A program made the translations under genes and the position numbers. Under the pieces are notes generated by a model, which had not been told where the DNA came from, ran no database searches, and saw nothing but the letters and a program-made list of their open reading frames with translations. A DNA stretch of 9,810 nucleotides from an uncultured Leuconostoc sp. (GTDB lineage Bacteria > Bacillota > Bacilli > Lactobacillales > Lactobacillaceae). The stretch is from positions 1 to 9,810 of the forward strand of contig USIU01000032.1 of assembly GCA_900554745.1 (NCBI GenBank), read 5' to 3'. Of the stretch, positions 1 through 6,428 are shown one piece after another; within the stretch, counting starts at the first letter, position 1, and the number at the start of each line of letters is the position of its first letter.

Positions 1-339
1 GATTTGATGCACGCCTATCAATTTGTGAGTTTCTTTGCGGAAACAACTGAATATGAAGCGTTAACAACCGCCATTCAGTCACAAATTGCGCAATATAAAA
101 CCATTTTGGCACATGCCGAACCGGCGTTTGAATCGTTACGCCGTGCAACACTTGGAGAGGGCATCCAACGTTTGAATGCATTAGAGAGTATCGCTTTACG
201 GGGGGATGATGTGCTATTTGGGACAAACTTGTTTGATAAAGTGATGCTTTTACAAGATTTAACATATAGTGATATACTAGATAGTGCTGAAAAAATTTAT
301 CAGAACGCGACTTTACGGCGTTTTGTACTAAAAAAATAA
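1..339 (+). CDS. M16-family zinc peptidase (YmfH-like), C-terminal end only
   Basis: This is the last 112 residues of a reading frame that enters from the left edge; the first codon in view is GAT, so the true start lies outside. The segment reads like the C-terminal domain of M16 (insulinase/pitrilysin family) peptidases of the Firmicutes YmfF/YmfH pair: an amphipathic helical stretch with FESLRRATLGEGIQRLNALE, followed by an LFDKVMLLQDLTYSDILDSAEKIY segment resembling the family's closing helices. The metal-binding HxxEH motif would be in the missing N-terminal half, so catalytic competence cannot be judged. Placement directly before a rodZ/ymfM-like gene and pgsA matches the common Firmicutes order ymfF-ymfH-ymfM-pgsA, which supports the call. 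Only 13 bases separate its stop from the next start, so the two are probably cotranscribed. The M16 family is fairly secure; the choice of YmfH over YmfF rests on gene order. Confidence 0.72.
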   Translation, partial: DLMHAYQFVSFFAETTEYEALTTAIQSQIAQYKTILAHAEPAFESLRRATLGEGIQRLNALESIALRGDDVLFGTNLFDKVMLLQDLTYSDILDSAEKIYQNATLRRFVLKK

Positions 340-352
340 CATTGGACAAATT

Positions 353-1231
353 ATGAGTGAAACTTTGACGAATCAAATAGGGGAGCAGTTAAAAGCTGCG
401 CGCCTGGCGAAAAATTTATCTTTAGAAGATGTGCAAGCAGCAACTAAAATTCAAGCACGTTACCTGGAGGCCATTGAAAATAACAACCTAAGCATTTTGC
501 CTGGGGATTTTTATGTGCGCGCCTTTATTCGCCAATATGCGATTGCTGTGGGCTTAAATCCAGATACATTGCTAGGGGAAACAACACCACCTTCAATCTC
601 ACGAAGTCGTGACTTGAGTCGTGCGCATCGTGACAATGATGGGGTCGTGCGTGCGGGGACAAATCCTAATCCGTCACCGCGTTCAAAATTTTCTGACATG
701 TTGCCAAAGGTTTGGTTGGCTGTATTTATTTTAGTGGGGCTCATTGCCGTATGGTTTGCTATGACGCACCTTGGCAATAATGACCAACAAAATAGTGATA
801 GTGGCAATGTCTCTGTCTCAACGTCAACTGTACCAAGTAGCAGCAGTAGTGACGCATCTAGTGCGTCATCGTCATCAAAGAAGCCGGCAGAAAAGCAACC
901 AGAACCTAAGGTAACACTGGGGACGCCGGAACAAAATACAGCGTTGCAAACCACCATTTATAATCTAGCCGGACAAGCGGACAAGCCACACACGATTAAA
1001 GTCACAGCACAAGGGGCTGGGACCAATGTGAAAGTGACTGTCGGCACAACAGTGTTATTAAATGAGCCGGTTAAGGCCGACAAAATAATCGATGTGCCTG
1101 CCGGTACGAACGCGGTGAATGTGCAATTTACGAATGTTGCCAACGCCACAATGACCTTTGACGACCAAAAGGTATCAGTGATCGGAACGGCAACGCCATT
1201 CTGGAACGTTCTGTTCAATCTCAATAAATAA
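353..1231 (+). CDS. RodZ/YmfM-like membrane protein with N-terminal helix-turn-helix
   Basis: The protein has 292 residues in the RodZ layout. Residues about 8-75 form a Cro/CI-type helix-turn-helix domain of the HTH_25 type (LKAARLAKNLSLEDVQAATKI, then the RYLEAIE and FYVRAFIRQYA motifs typical of RodZ). A basic, polar linker (about 80-113) leads to one transmembrane helix at about 117-138 and then a Ser/Thr-rich low-complexity stretch at about 146-176. The C-terminal part (about 190-292) is a beta-rich extracellular domain like DUF4115. In RodZ the HTH domain binds MreB in the cytoplasm and links it to the elongation machinery of the cell wall; that role is known for the family and inferred here. 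The ribosome site is weak (GGA at 344-346), so translation may be coupled to the upstream peptidase gene. The stop overlaps the ribosome site of pgsA. The membrane topology is clear; DNA binding by the HTH is not implied. Confidence 0.85.
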   Translation: MSETLTNQIGEQLKAARLAKNLSLEDVQAATKIQARYLEAIENNNLSILPGDFYVRAFIRQYAIAVGLNPDTLLGETTPPSISRSRDLSRAHRDNDGVVRAGTNPNPSPRSKFSDMLPKVWLAVFILVGLIAVWFAMTHLGNNDQQNSDSGNVSVSTSTVPSSSSSDASSASSSSKKPAEKQPEPKVTLGTPEQNTALQTTIYNLAGQADKPHTIKVTAQGAGTNVKVTVGTTVLLNEPVKADKIIDVPAGTNAVNVQFTNVANATMTFDDQKVSVIGTATPFWNVLFNLNK

Positions 1232-1240
1232 GGGGTCATT

Positions 1241-1822
1241 ATGAATCTGCCAAATCAACTCACGGTTTTCCGTATTATTCTTATTCCTGTTTTCATCCTA
1301 CTCTTGTCGGTGCCTTATGCCTGGCCATTACTTGACGTGACAGGTGTGATGCTCCCATTGAATTGGTTACTGGCGGCGATTGTATTTGCGGTCGCATCGA
1401 TCACGGATTTTTTGGATGGTCAAATTGCCCGTCGCCAACATTTAGTGACGAATTTTGGTAAGTTTGCGGATCCGTTAGCCGATAAATTGTTGGTCATGAC
1501 AGCCTTGATCTTTTTGACAGGGTTCAATGTGGTGCCAGCTTGGATGACTGCCGTGATTGTGATTCGGGAGCTAGCTGTGACAGGGTTACGGACTTTGATC
1601 GTGGAAAATAACGGGAAGGTCCTAGCGGCGCAAATGCCGGGTAAAATCAAGACCTTTTCGCAAATGTTTGCGATTTTATTCTTGTATCTCAAAGATGTAC
1701 CGTTTGCTGCCATTGGGTTCCCCATTGGTGAAATCCTATTGTGGATTGCGGTGATCTTTACAATTTATTCAGGACTTGACTACTTCTGGCAGAACCGAGT
1801 CGTCTTTTCCGATGGTCTATAA
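1241..1822 (+). CDS. pgsA: CDP-diacylglycerol--glycerol-3-phosphate 3-phosphatidyltransferase
   Basis: PgsA makes phosphatidylglycerophosphate from CDP-diacylglycerol and glycerol-3-phosphate, the committed step to phosphatidylglycerol and cardiolipin in the cell membrane. The complete CDP-alcohol phosphotransferase signature is visible: D56-x2-D59-G60-x2-A63-R64-x8-G73-x3-D77-x3-D81, with all four metal-binding aspartates present. The N-terminus (NLPNQLTVFRIILIPVF) is the usual PgsA start, and several hydrophobic segments follow (about 7-25, 38-55, 84-108, 139-160, 163-180). Length (193 residues) is normal for the family. The start is supported by AAGGGG at 1230-1235, overlapping the preceding stop, 5 bases before ATG. 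It is the last gene of its transcription unit, because an intrinsic terminator follows at once. In many Firmicutes cinA comes next; here it does not. Confidence 0.95.
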   Translation: MNLPNQLTVFRIILIPVFILLLSVPYAWPLLDVTGVMLPLNWLLAAIVFAVASITDFLDGQIARRQHLVTNFGKFADPLADKLLVMTALIFLTGFNVVPAWMTAVIVIRELAVTGLRTLIVENNGKVLAAQMPGKIKTFSQMFAILFLYLKDVPFAAIGFPIGEILLWIAVIFTIYSGLDYFWQNRVVFSDGL

Positions 1823-1843
1823 AAGCGCGCTAAGCGCTTTTTT
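1821..1843 (+). terminator. Intrinsic terminator of the rodZ-pgsA unit
   Basis: An 8-bp perfect stem (AAAAGCGC at 1821-1828 with GCGCTTTT at 1834-1841) closes a 5-base loop and runs into a T-tract at 1838-1843. The stem begins at the second base of the pgsA stop codon, so termination occurs immediately after translation ends. It separates the envelope genes from recA. Confidence 0.88.
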
Positions 1844-1872
1844 CGTATCATCAAATAAGGTACGAACATTGT

Positions 1873-1886
1873 CGAACAATTGTTCG
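1873..1886 (+). promoter_or_regulatory. LexA (SOS) box upstream of recA
   Basis: CGAAC-AATT-GTTCG is a perfect 14-bp palindrome matching the Gram-positive LexA/DinR consensus (CGAAC-N4-GTTCG type). It lies just upstream of the predicted recA -35 element (8 bases between them), where a repressor could block RNA polymerase. An additional CGAAC half-site sits exactly 10 bases upstream at 1863-1867, without a good partner half. SOS control of recA is established for Bacillus and relatives; LexA binding here is inferred from the match. Confidence 0.9.
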
Positions 1887-1894
1887 TTAAATGC

Positions 1895-1923
1895 TTGCTT
1901 TTCCATTTAGAAACAGGTACACT
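1895..1923 (+). promoter_or_regulatory. recA promoter (-35/-10)
   Basis: TTGCTT at 1895-1900 and TACACT at 1918-1923 are separated by 17 bases, a good sigma-A arrangement with 4 of 6 and 4 of 6 consensus matches. Transcription would start near 1930, giving a leader of about 25 bases that contains the AAAAGGAG ribosome site at 1937-1944. The LexA box lies directly upstream. Confidence 0.7.
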
Positions 1924-1954
1924 ATTGAGGTAAGATAAAAGGAGTTAGCTAAAA

Positions 1955-3100
1955 ATGGTCACAAAAAAGACGACTAAAAAAGACGATAAAGATAGTCAAG
2001 CAAGCGGCCGTAAGGCAGCCCTTGATGAGGCTTTAAAGCGTATCGAAAAGAATTTCGGTAAGGGCTCAATCATGGTGTTGGGCGATAATGCGTTAACACA
2101 AGTTGAGACTTATCCGTCAGGATCAGTTAAGCTCGATGTTGCCTTAGGCGTCGGTGGCTACCCTAAGGGACGTATTATTGAAATTTATGGGCCAGAATCT
2201 TCTGGTAAAACAACGCTTGCGTTACATGCCGTGGCTGAAGTGCAAAAAGCGGGTGGGACTGCCGCCTATATTGATGCCGAAAACGCGTTGGATGTGAAGT
2301 ATGCCGAAGCGCTTGGCGTACAAAAAGATGAATTGCTCTTGTCACAACCAGATACTGGGGAACAAGGCTTAGAAATCGCTGATGCCTTAGTGCAGTCTGG
2401 GGCGGTGGATATTATCGTTGTGGATTCTGTCGCGGCGTTGGTACCACGTGCTGAAATTGAAGGGGAAATGGGCGATTCACACGTCGGTTTGCAAGCACGT
2501 TTGATGAGTCAAGCCTTGCGTAAATTAGCCGGCACATTGAATCGAACAGGCACAGTTGCGATTTTCATTAACCAAATTCGTGAAAAGATTGGGGTGATGT
2601 TTGGTAACCCCGAAACGACCCCTGGTGGTCGCGCCTTGAAGTTCTATTCAACGATTCGTTTGGAAGTGCGTCGTTCAACTCAGATTAAAGATGGGACCGA
2701 TGTCACGGGTAACCTCACCAAAGTCAAGGTGGTTAAGAATAAGGTCGCGCCACCATTTAAAGTTGCCGAAGTGGATATTATGTATGGTAAGGGCATTTCA
2801 CAAACTGGTGAAATTCTGGACCTCGGTGCGGAACAAGAAATTATTCGTAAAGCCGGGGCCTTCTACTATTACGGAGATGTCAAGGTTGGTCAAGGCCGTG
2901 AAAAGGCTAAAGAATTCTTGGATGCACCTGAAAATGCTGCGATGCGTCAAGAAATCTACGCCAAAGTGCGTAATGCTTTTGGCATTGGGGATGGTGAATT
3001 ACCGGTCGACGATGCTGATGATGACGTGCTTGAGGCACCAGAAACTTTGACATTAGTAACGGATGACGACGATGATTTAACAGATGAACCAATTGTATAA
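1955..3100 (+). CDS. recA: Recombinase RecA
   Basis: RecA forms the ATP-dependent filament on single-stranded DNA that drives homologous recombination and stimulates LexA self-cleavage. The 381-residue protein shows every core element: Walker A GPESSGKTT (79-87), Walker B VDIIVVDS (141-148) with D147, the L1 region around EMGDSHVGLQARLMSQALRKL (161-181), the NQIREKIGVMFGNPETTPGG segment containing L2 (206-225), and KNKVAPPFK (251-259). The N-terminus carries a lysine-rich extension (about residues 1-17) and the C-terminus (about 339-381) is a strongly acidic tail rich in Asp and Glu, as in other RecA proteins, where the tail dampens DNA binding. No intein or frame disruption is seen. The start is set by AAAAGGAG at 1937-1944, 10 bases before ATG. 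The gene is a single unit with its own LexA box, promoter and terminator. Confidence 0.99.
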   Translation: MVTKKTTKKDDKDSQASGRKAALDEALKRIEKNFGKGSIMVLGDNALTQVETYPSGSVKLDVALGVGGYPKGRIIEIYGPESSGKTTLALHAVAEVQKAGGTAAYIDAENALDVKYAEALGVQKDELLLSQPDTGEQGLEIADALVQSGAVDIIVVDSVAALVPRAEIEGEMGDSHVGLQARLMSQALRKLAGTLNRTGTVAIFINQIREKIGVMFGNPETTPGGRALKFYSTIRLEVRRSTQIKDGTDVTGNLTKVKVVKNKVAPPFKVAEVDIMYGKGISQTGEILDLGAEQEIIRKAGAFYYYGDVKVGQGREKAKEFLDAPENAAMRQEIYAKVRNAFGIGDGELPVDDADDDVLEAPETLTLVTDDDDDLTDEPIV

Positions 3101-3114
3101 ATCCTGTAAAGAAT

Positions 3115-3147
3115 AAAAGGAAACGCTAGGGCGTTCCCTTTTTTTTT
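3115..3147 (+). terminator. Intrinsic terminator of recA
   Basis: A stem formed by AAAAGGAAACGC (3115-3126) and GCGTTCCCTTTT (3131-3142), with a 4-base loop and a single A-C mismatch, is followed by an unbroken run of Ts (3139-3147). This is a strong rho-independent terminator. The bases right after it form the extended -10 promoter proposed for the response regulator gene. Confidence 0.9.
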
Positions 3148-3155
3148 GTTACAAT
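3147..3155 (+). promoter_or_regulatory. Candidate extended -10 promoter for the response regulator gene
   Basis: TG at 3147-3148, one spacer base, then TACAAT at 3150-3155 (5 of 6 to TATAAT) form an extended -10 element at the very end of the recA terminator. No acceptable -35 lies 16-18 bases upstream, where the terminator stem sits, so the TG extension would have to compensate. The leader would be about 54 bases. The same layout is found before phoR. Confidence 0.5.
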
Positions 3156-3214
3156 GCAATTAAGCAAACAATTAGAGAGGCAGACATCATAATTTAAAAA
3201 GATGTGTTGAGATC

Positions 3215-3904
3215 ATGACAAAAATTTTAGTAGTGGATGATGAAGCAGCAATTTCAACGTTATTGAAGTATAACTTGGAAGAAAATAATTATGACGTCAC
3301 AGTGGCCGAAGATGGTCAGACGGCCTATCAATTGGCCAGTCAACAACAATTCGATGCCATTTTGTTGGATCTCATGTTACCAGGTATGGATGGGATGACC
3401 GTCTTAAAAACCTTACGTCAAGATAAAATTAGCACGCCGGTTATTTTAGTAACGGCTAAAGGAGATGAATTTGATCGGGTGTTTGGCTTAGAGCTTGGGG
3501 CTGATGATTATATTACAAAGCCCTTTAGCCCCCGAGAAGTTGTGGCGCGCCTAAAAGCAGTGTTGCGCCGTTCACAAGTTGATCATCAAGTCTCAGAAGA
3601 AGCCGATGTCATCAAGATTCAAGATTTGGTGATTGATGATAATAAGAAAGTCGTCACCAAGGCGGATAAAATTTTGACGTTAACACCACGGGAATATGAA
3701 TTACTGCTGTATTTTGCGCAACGGATTGGTCGCGTGATTGATCGCGAAACCATTTTGACAGCGGTATGGGGCTATGAATTTACTGGTGAAAGCCGCATGG
3801 TGGACATGCATATTAGTAATTTACGTGAAAAAATCGAAGTGAATCCCAAGTCACCGGTGCTCTTAAAAACGGTGCGTGGTTTTGGCTACACGATGGTGGT
3901 TTAA
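3215..3904 (+). CDS. phoP: OmpR/PhoB-family response regulator, probable phosphate-starvation regulator
   Basis: The protein has 229 residues with two domains. The receiver (about 3-117) has the acidic pair D8/D9, phosphoacceptor D52 (LLDLMLPGMDG), T80 and K102 (TKPFSPRE). The winged helix DNA-binding domain (about 131-228) has the LTPREYELLLYFA, RETILTAVWGYEF, RMVDMHISNLREKIE and KTVRGFGYTM motifs of the OmpR/PhoB class. Phosphate control is inferred from the adjacent pstS, phoR-type kinase and pst genes and from TTTACA repeats before both pstS genes; the sequence alone would also fit WalR-like regulators. ATG at 3215 is the only sensible start, since TKILVVDDE is the normal N-terminus, yet it lacks a good ribosome site (only GAG at 3209-3211, too close). 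An AGAGAGG at 3174-3180 is 34 bases away. No terminator separates it from pstS1. Confidence 0.88.
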   Translation: MTKILVVDDEAAISTLLKYNLEENNYDVTVAEDGQTAYQLASQQQFDAILLDLMLPGMDGMTVLKTLRQDKISTPVILVTAKGDEFDRVFGLELGADDYITKPFSPREVVARLKAVLRRSQVDHQVSEEADVIKIQDLVIDDNKKVVTKADKILTLTPREYELLLYFAQRIGRVIDRETILTAVWGYEFTGESRMVDMHISNLREKIEVNPKSPVLLKTVRGFGYTMVV

Positions 3905-3919
3905 CAACGTAAAGATGGC

Positions 3920-3946
3920 TTTACAATGATTTACATAACGATGACA
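3920..3946 (+). promoter_or_regulatory. Candidate PhoP-binding repeat array upstream of pstS1
   Basis: TTTACA at 3920-3925, TTTACA at 3930-3935 and a weaker ATGACA at 3941-3946 form direct repeats 10-11 bp apart, matching the Gram-positive Pho box (TTAACA-like hexamers about one helical turn apart). A TTGACA at 3964-3969 lies in the same phase (44 bp from the first) and might serve as a fourth repeat or as a -35. Downstream TATATAAC (3982-3989) could supply the -10, though spacing from TTGACA is short (12-14 bases). The position before a pstS gene supports phosphate control; the exact promoter is unresolved. Confidence 0.7.
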
Positions 3947-3989
3947 AGTTTATGTCGCATTCTTTGACACAGCGTCGGTAGTATATAAC

Positions 3990-4082
3990 TTGTAAACAAG
4001 GACTGGCACCCAAGAGCCACTACTACAACCAAGTTTACACTACATACGCTTCAAGGAAGCCTTAGACAAGGGAGAATTACTC
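3990..4082 (+). other. Structured untranslated leader of pstS1
   Basis: Between the -10-like region and the pstS1 start lie about 90 bases with several pairings: TGTAAAC (3991-3997) with GTTTACA (4033-4039), enclosing TGGC (4004-4007) with GCCA (4016-4019), and a tight hairpin GCTTC (4048-4052) with GAAGC (4056-4060). None is followed by a T-tract. AAGGGAG at 4068-4074 is a strong ribosome site 8 bases from ATG and is left unpaired. It resembles no riboswitch I know; a role in mRNA stability is possible but unproven. Confidence 0.35.
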
Positions 4083-4997
4083 ATGAACAAAACAGTTGTC
4101 GGTGTTATCGGCGGTGTTGTCGTTATCGCAGCAGGTGTTGCATTGTATGCCAATTCAAATAAGAGCACAACGAAGCAAGACACGCAAAAAACAGCCACTT
4201 CTTCTTCTAATTTGAGTGGTAAGGTGCTTGCCTTGGGATCGACGGCTTTGCAACCATTAGCAGAACAGGTGGCGACGTCATTCCAACAAAAAAATCCTGG
4301 TGTGACAGTGACCGTTCAAGGTGGTGGTTCAGGGGCCGGTTTGAGTCAAGTTGCGAGCGGGGCAGCACAAATTGGTAACTCAGATGTCTTTGCTGAAGAA
4401 AAGTCAGGGGTAGACGCCTCAAAGTTGCAAGATCATAAGGTTGCCGTTGTGGGTATCGCCCCTGTTGTGAATTCAGATGTTCAGGTGTCAAATTTGTCAA
4501 AGACACAGCTTCGTGACATCTTTACCGGTAAGATTACCAATTGGAAAGAAGTTGGTGGTAAGGACGAAAAGATCGTGGTGGTCAACCGTGCAACAGGTTC
4601 AGGGACACGTGCTGTCTTTGAAAAGAACGTGTTAGATGGTCAAAATGCGGTACAAGCCACGGAACAAGACTCTAACGGTACTGTGCAAAAGATTGTGTCA
4701 ACGACACCAGGCGCGATTTCATATTTGGCCTTTGCTTATCTCGACGCATCAGGTATCAAGGCGCTTAACATTGATAAAGTGACGCCAGATACAAAGAACG
4801 TTGAAGATAATTCATGGCCAATCTGGGCATACGAACATATGTATACAAAGGGTAAGGCCACAGGTGCCACTAAGGCATTCTTGGATTACTTCACAACAAA
4901 AGAAGTTCAAAAGACAGTGGTCCCAAAGCTTGGCTACATCGGTTTGACTGACATGAAGGTGACACGCGATGCCTCAGGTAAGGTCACAAAAAACTAA
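4083..4997 (+). CDS. pstS: Phosphate-binding protein PstS, first copy, N-terminally anchored
   Basis: This is the extracellular phosphate-binding component of the Pst ABC importer, 304 residues. An N-terminal hydrophobic helix (about 4-23) is followed by a Ser/Thr/Lys-rich linker (about 24-46) and the binding domain. Phosphate-contact motifs are visible: LGSTALQPL, QGGGSGAGLSQV, IGNSDVF and NRATGSGTRAVFEK (the GSGTR loop), then TTPGAISYLA. There is no cysteine, hence no lipobox, so the protein is probably held by an uncleaved N-terminal helix. It closely resembles the second PstS encoded at 6527-7408 along its whole length. Lysine codons are mostly AAG, while neighbouring phoR uses mainly AAA, which suggests high expression. 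The gene sits between the response regulator and kinase genes, has its own repeat array upstream and its own terminator, and so can be expressed independently of pstCAB. Confidence 0.93.
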   Translation: MNKTVVGVIGGVVVIAAGVALYANSNKSTTKQDTQKTATSSSNLSGKVLALGSTALQPLAEQVATSFQQKNPGVTVTVQGGGSGAGLSQVASGAAQIGNSDVFAEEKSGVDASKLQDHKVAVVGIAPVVNSDVQVSNLSKTQLRDIFTGKITNWKEVGGKDEKIVVVNRATGSGTRAVFEKNVLDGQNAVQATEQDSNGTVQKIVSTTPGAISYLAFAYLDASGIKALNIDKVTPDTKNVEDNSWPIWAYEHMYTKGKATGATKAFLDYFTTKEVQKTVVPKLGYIGLTDMKVTRDASGKVTKN

Positions 4998-5012
4998 TTT
5001 AAGAGATTTTTC

Positions 5013-5037
5013 AAAGTCCGCGACCGCGGGCTTTTTT
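5013..5037 (+). terminator. Intrinsic terminator of pstS1
   Basis: A 9-bp stem (5013-5021 with 5026-5034, one G-U pair at 5017/5030) with a GC-rich core closes a 4-base loop and continues into six Ts (5032-5037). It ends the phoP-pstS1 transcription unit and separates phoR from it. Confidence 0.9.
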
Positions 5038-5045
5038 GTTATGAT
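5037..5045 (+). promoter_or_regulatory. Candidate extended -10 promoter for phoR
   Basis: TG at 5037-5038, one spacer base and TATGAT at 5040-5045 (5 of 6) form an extended -10 at the end of the pstS1 terminator. The region 17 bases upstream is terminator stem and has no -35. Transcription would begin near 5052, giving a leader of about 14 bases carrying TTGGAG (5053-5058). Confidence 0.5.
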
Positions 5046-5065
5046 GGAGATATTGGAGTAAGACA

Positions 5066-6421
5066 ATGACAAAAAAAGTATTAAAATTTCTATCATTTTG
5101 GGGCATCAATTTTATTGGCTGTGTTGTGATTGGGAGCCTGTTGCGGTTACCTAGCCGGCAGTGGTTGTTGCTGGTGTTAATCATGACGCTGGCCACTTTT
5201 ATCATCGTGTTATGGGCTAATTTTTGGGAAACCCGCCAACACGAAGAGTTAAAAGTGATGCAAAAGCGCATGGCAGACACGGTTGCTGGTGAGACCCCGC
5301 GGGGTGTTTTGGCCGAACCGGGTTCGCCTTACTATGCGCTCATTAGACAATTTAATGTCATGCAACATCGCATCGAACAAGCACGGCAAGCAGCACAACG
5401 TGATGTGACGAACTATCAATCCTTGCTTGCTAGTTTACCGGTTGGCGTCATTAATATTAATCGCGCACACACGATTGACGTTTTTAACGAAACAGCGGCT
5501 GATTTGTTAGGCATTCAACGTCCCAACACACCGATTGCCGAAGGCATGGTGATTCGCCAGTTTACGTTATCAGAGTTAATTACCCAAACGTTTAATACCC
5601 AAAAAAATCAACAATCGATTCTGAATTTGCAAATCAATGGTGATATGAAACAGTATGAAGTCAGTACTTTGTATCATCAAGGGAACTTGAAACACGCGGA
5701 AGTGATGATTATTATTTATGATTTAACCTCCGTTTTGCAAATTGAGCGGATGCAATCAGACTTTTTGGCCAACGCTTCGCATGAGTTGAAAACCCCCTTG
5801 ACGGCAATCACTGGTTTTATTGAAACTTTGCAAGGACCGGCTGGTGCCGATCCAGCCACCCGAGAAATGTTTTTAGATATTGTGGCACAAGAGGCCAAGC
5901 GCCTTTCGTCATTGGTGAATGATATTTTGTCATTATCACGCGTCCAACAAAAGCGTGAAGCCGTACAGACTGACTTAGTGATTCATGACATGGTGGCGGA
6001 ACAGTGGCAACATGTGATGCCACTGGCGGAAACCAAAGGCGTGCAACTCCGTAATGATGTGCCAAGCGACTTCATCATTCGGGGACTCAAAACAGACGTG
6101 GAAATGATTTTACAAAATTTGATTGTCAATGCGGTGAAATATAATGTGTCCGGTGGCGATATCCATGTGACAGCCTATAAAGATCACCAACACTGGCAAT
6201 TAAATGTCAAAGATACTGGTATTGGCATTCCGACAAACCAGCAATCGCGTATTTTTGAACGCTTTTATCGTGGCGATGAGTCGCGGCAACGTAAAATTGC
6301 GAGTGGGACGGGGCTAGGATTAGCCATTGTCAATGAGATTGTCAACAAACACAATGGTGAAATTAAAGTGCAATCCCAAGTTGCGGTCGGGACAACGATT
6401 AGTGTGACGTTACCTTTGTAA
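5066..6421 (+). CDS. phoR: PhoR-type sensor histidine kinase
   Basis: The protein has 451 residues. Two transmembrane helices (about 8-27 and 33-52) are joined by only a handful of residues, so there is no extracellular sensor domain. A helical linker (about 53-115) leads to a PAS domain (about 115-222; SLLASLPVGVINI, FNETAADLLGI). Then come the HisKA domain with H239 in FLANASHELKTPLTAITGF and the ATPase domain with N-box NLIVNAVKYN (351-360), DTGIGIP (383-389), IFERFYR (396-402) and GTGLGLAI (414-421). All catalytic motifs are intact. Domain order is that of PhoR kinases, which in E. coli sense phosphate through the Pst transporter and PhoU rather than directly; that mode is inferred here. 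GGAG at 5055-5058, 7 bases before ATG, supports the start. Its partner is presumably the regulator at 3215-3904, although pstS1 separates them. No terminator follows, so read-through into pstS2 is possible. Confidence 0.93.
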   Translation: MTKKVLKFLSFWGINFIGCVVIGSLLRLPSRQWLLLVLIMTLATFIIVLWANFWETRQHEELKVMQKRMADTVAGETPRGVLAEPGSPYYALIRQFNVMQHRIEQARQAAQRDVTNYQSLLASLPVGVININRAHTIDVFNETAADLLGIQRPNTPIAEGMVIRQFTLSELITQTFNTQKNQQSILNLQINGDMKQYEVSTLYHQGNLKHAEVMIIIYDLTSVLQIERMQSDFLANASHELKTPLTAITGFIETLQGPAGADPATREMFLDIVAQEAKRLSSLVNDILSLSRVQQKREAVQTDLVIHDMVAEQWQHVMPLAETKGVQLRNDVPSDFIIRGLKTDVEMILQNLIVNAVKYNVSGGDIHVTAYKDHQHWQLNVKDTGIGIPTNQQSRIFERFYRGDESRQRKIASGTGLGLAIVNEIVNKHNGEIKVQSQVAVGTTISVTLPL

Positions 6422-6428
6422 ATAAATC

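Noticed and set aside
511..957. Long open frame on the minus strand opposite the rodZ-like gene
   Set aside because: It is antisense to a well-supported protein, has low-complexity Ser/Leu/Asp runs mirroring the Ser-rich linker, and has no recognisable domain.
2691..3050. Open frame on the plus strand in another frame within recA
   Set aside because: Out-of-frame shadow of recA; basic, low-information composition and no start context.
3148..3175. Possible PhoP repeats before the response regulator gene (TTA triplets at 3149, 3160 and 3172)
   Set aside because: Only the TTA core repeats and the hexamers diverge from TTTACA; too weak to claim autoregulation.
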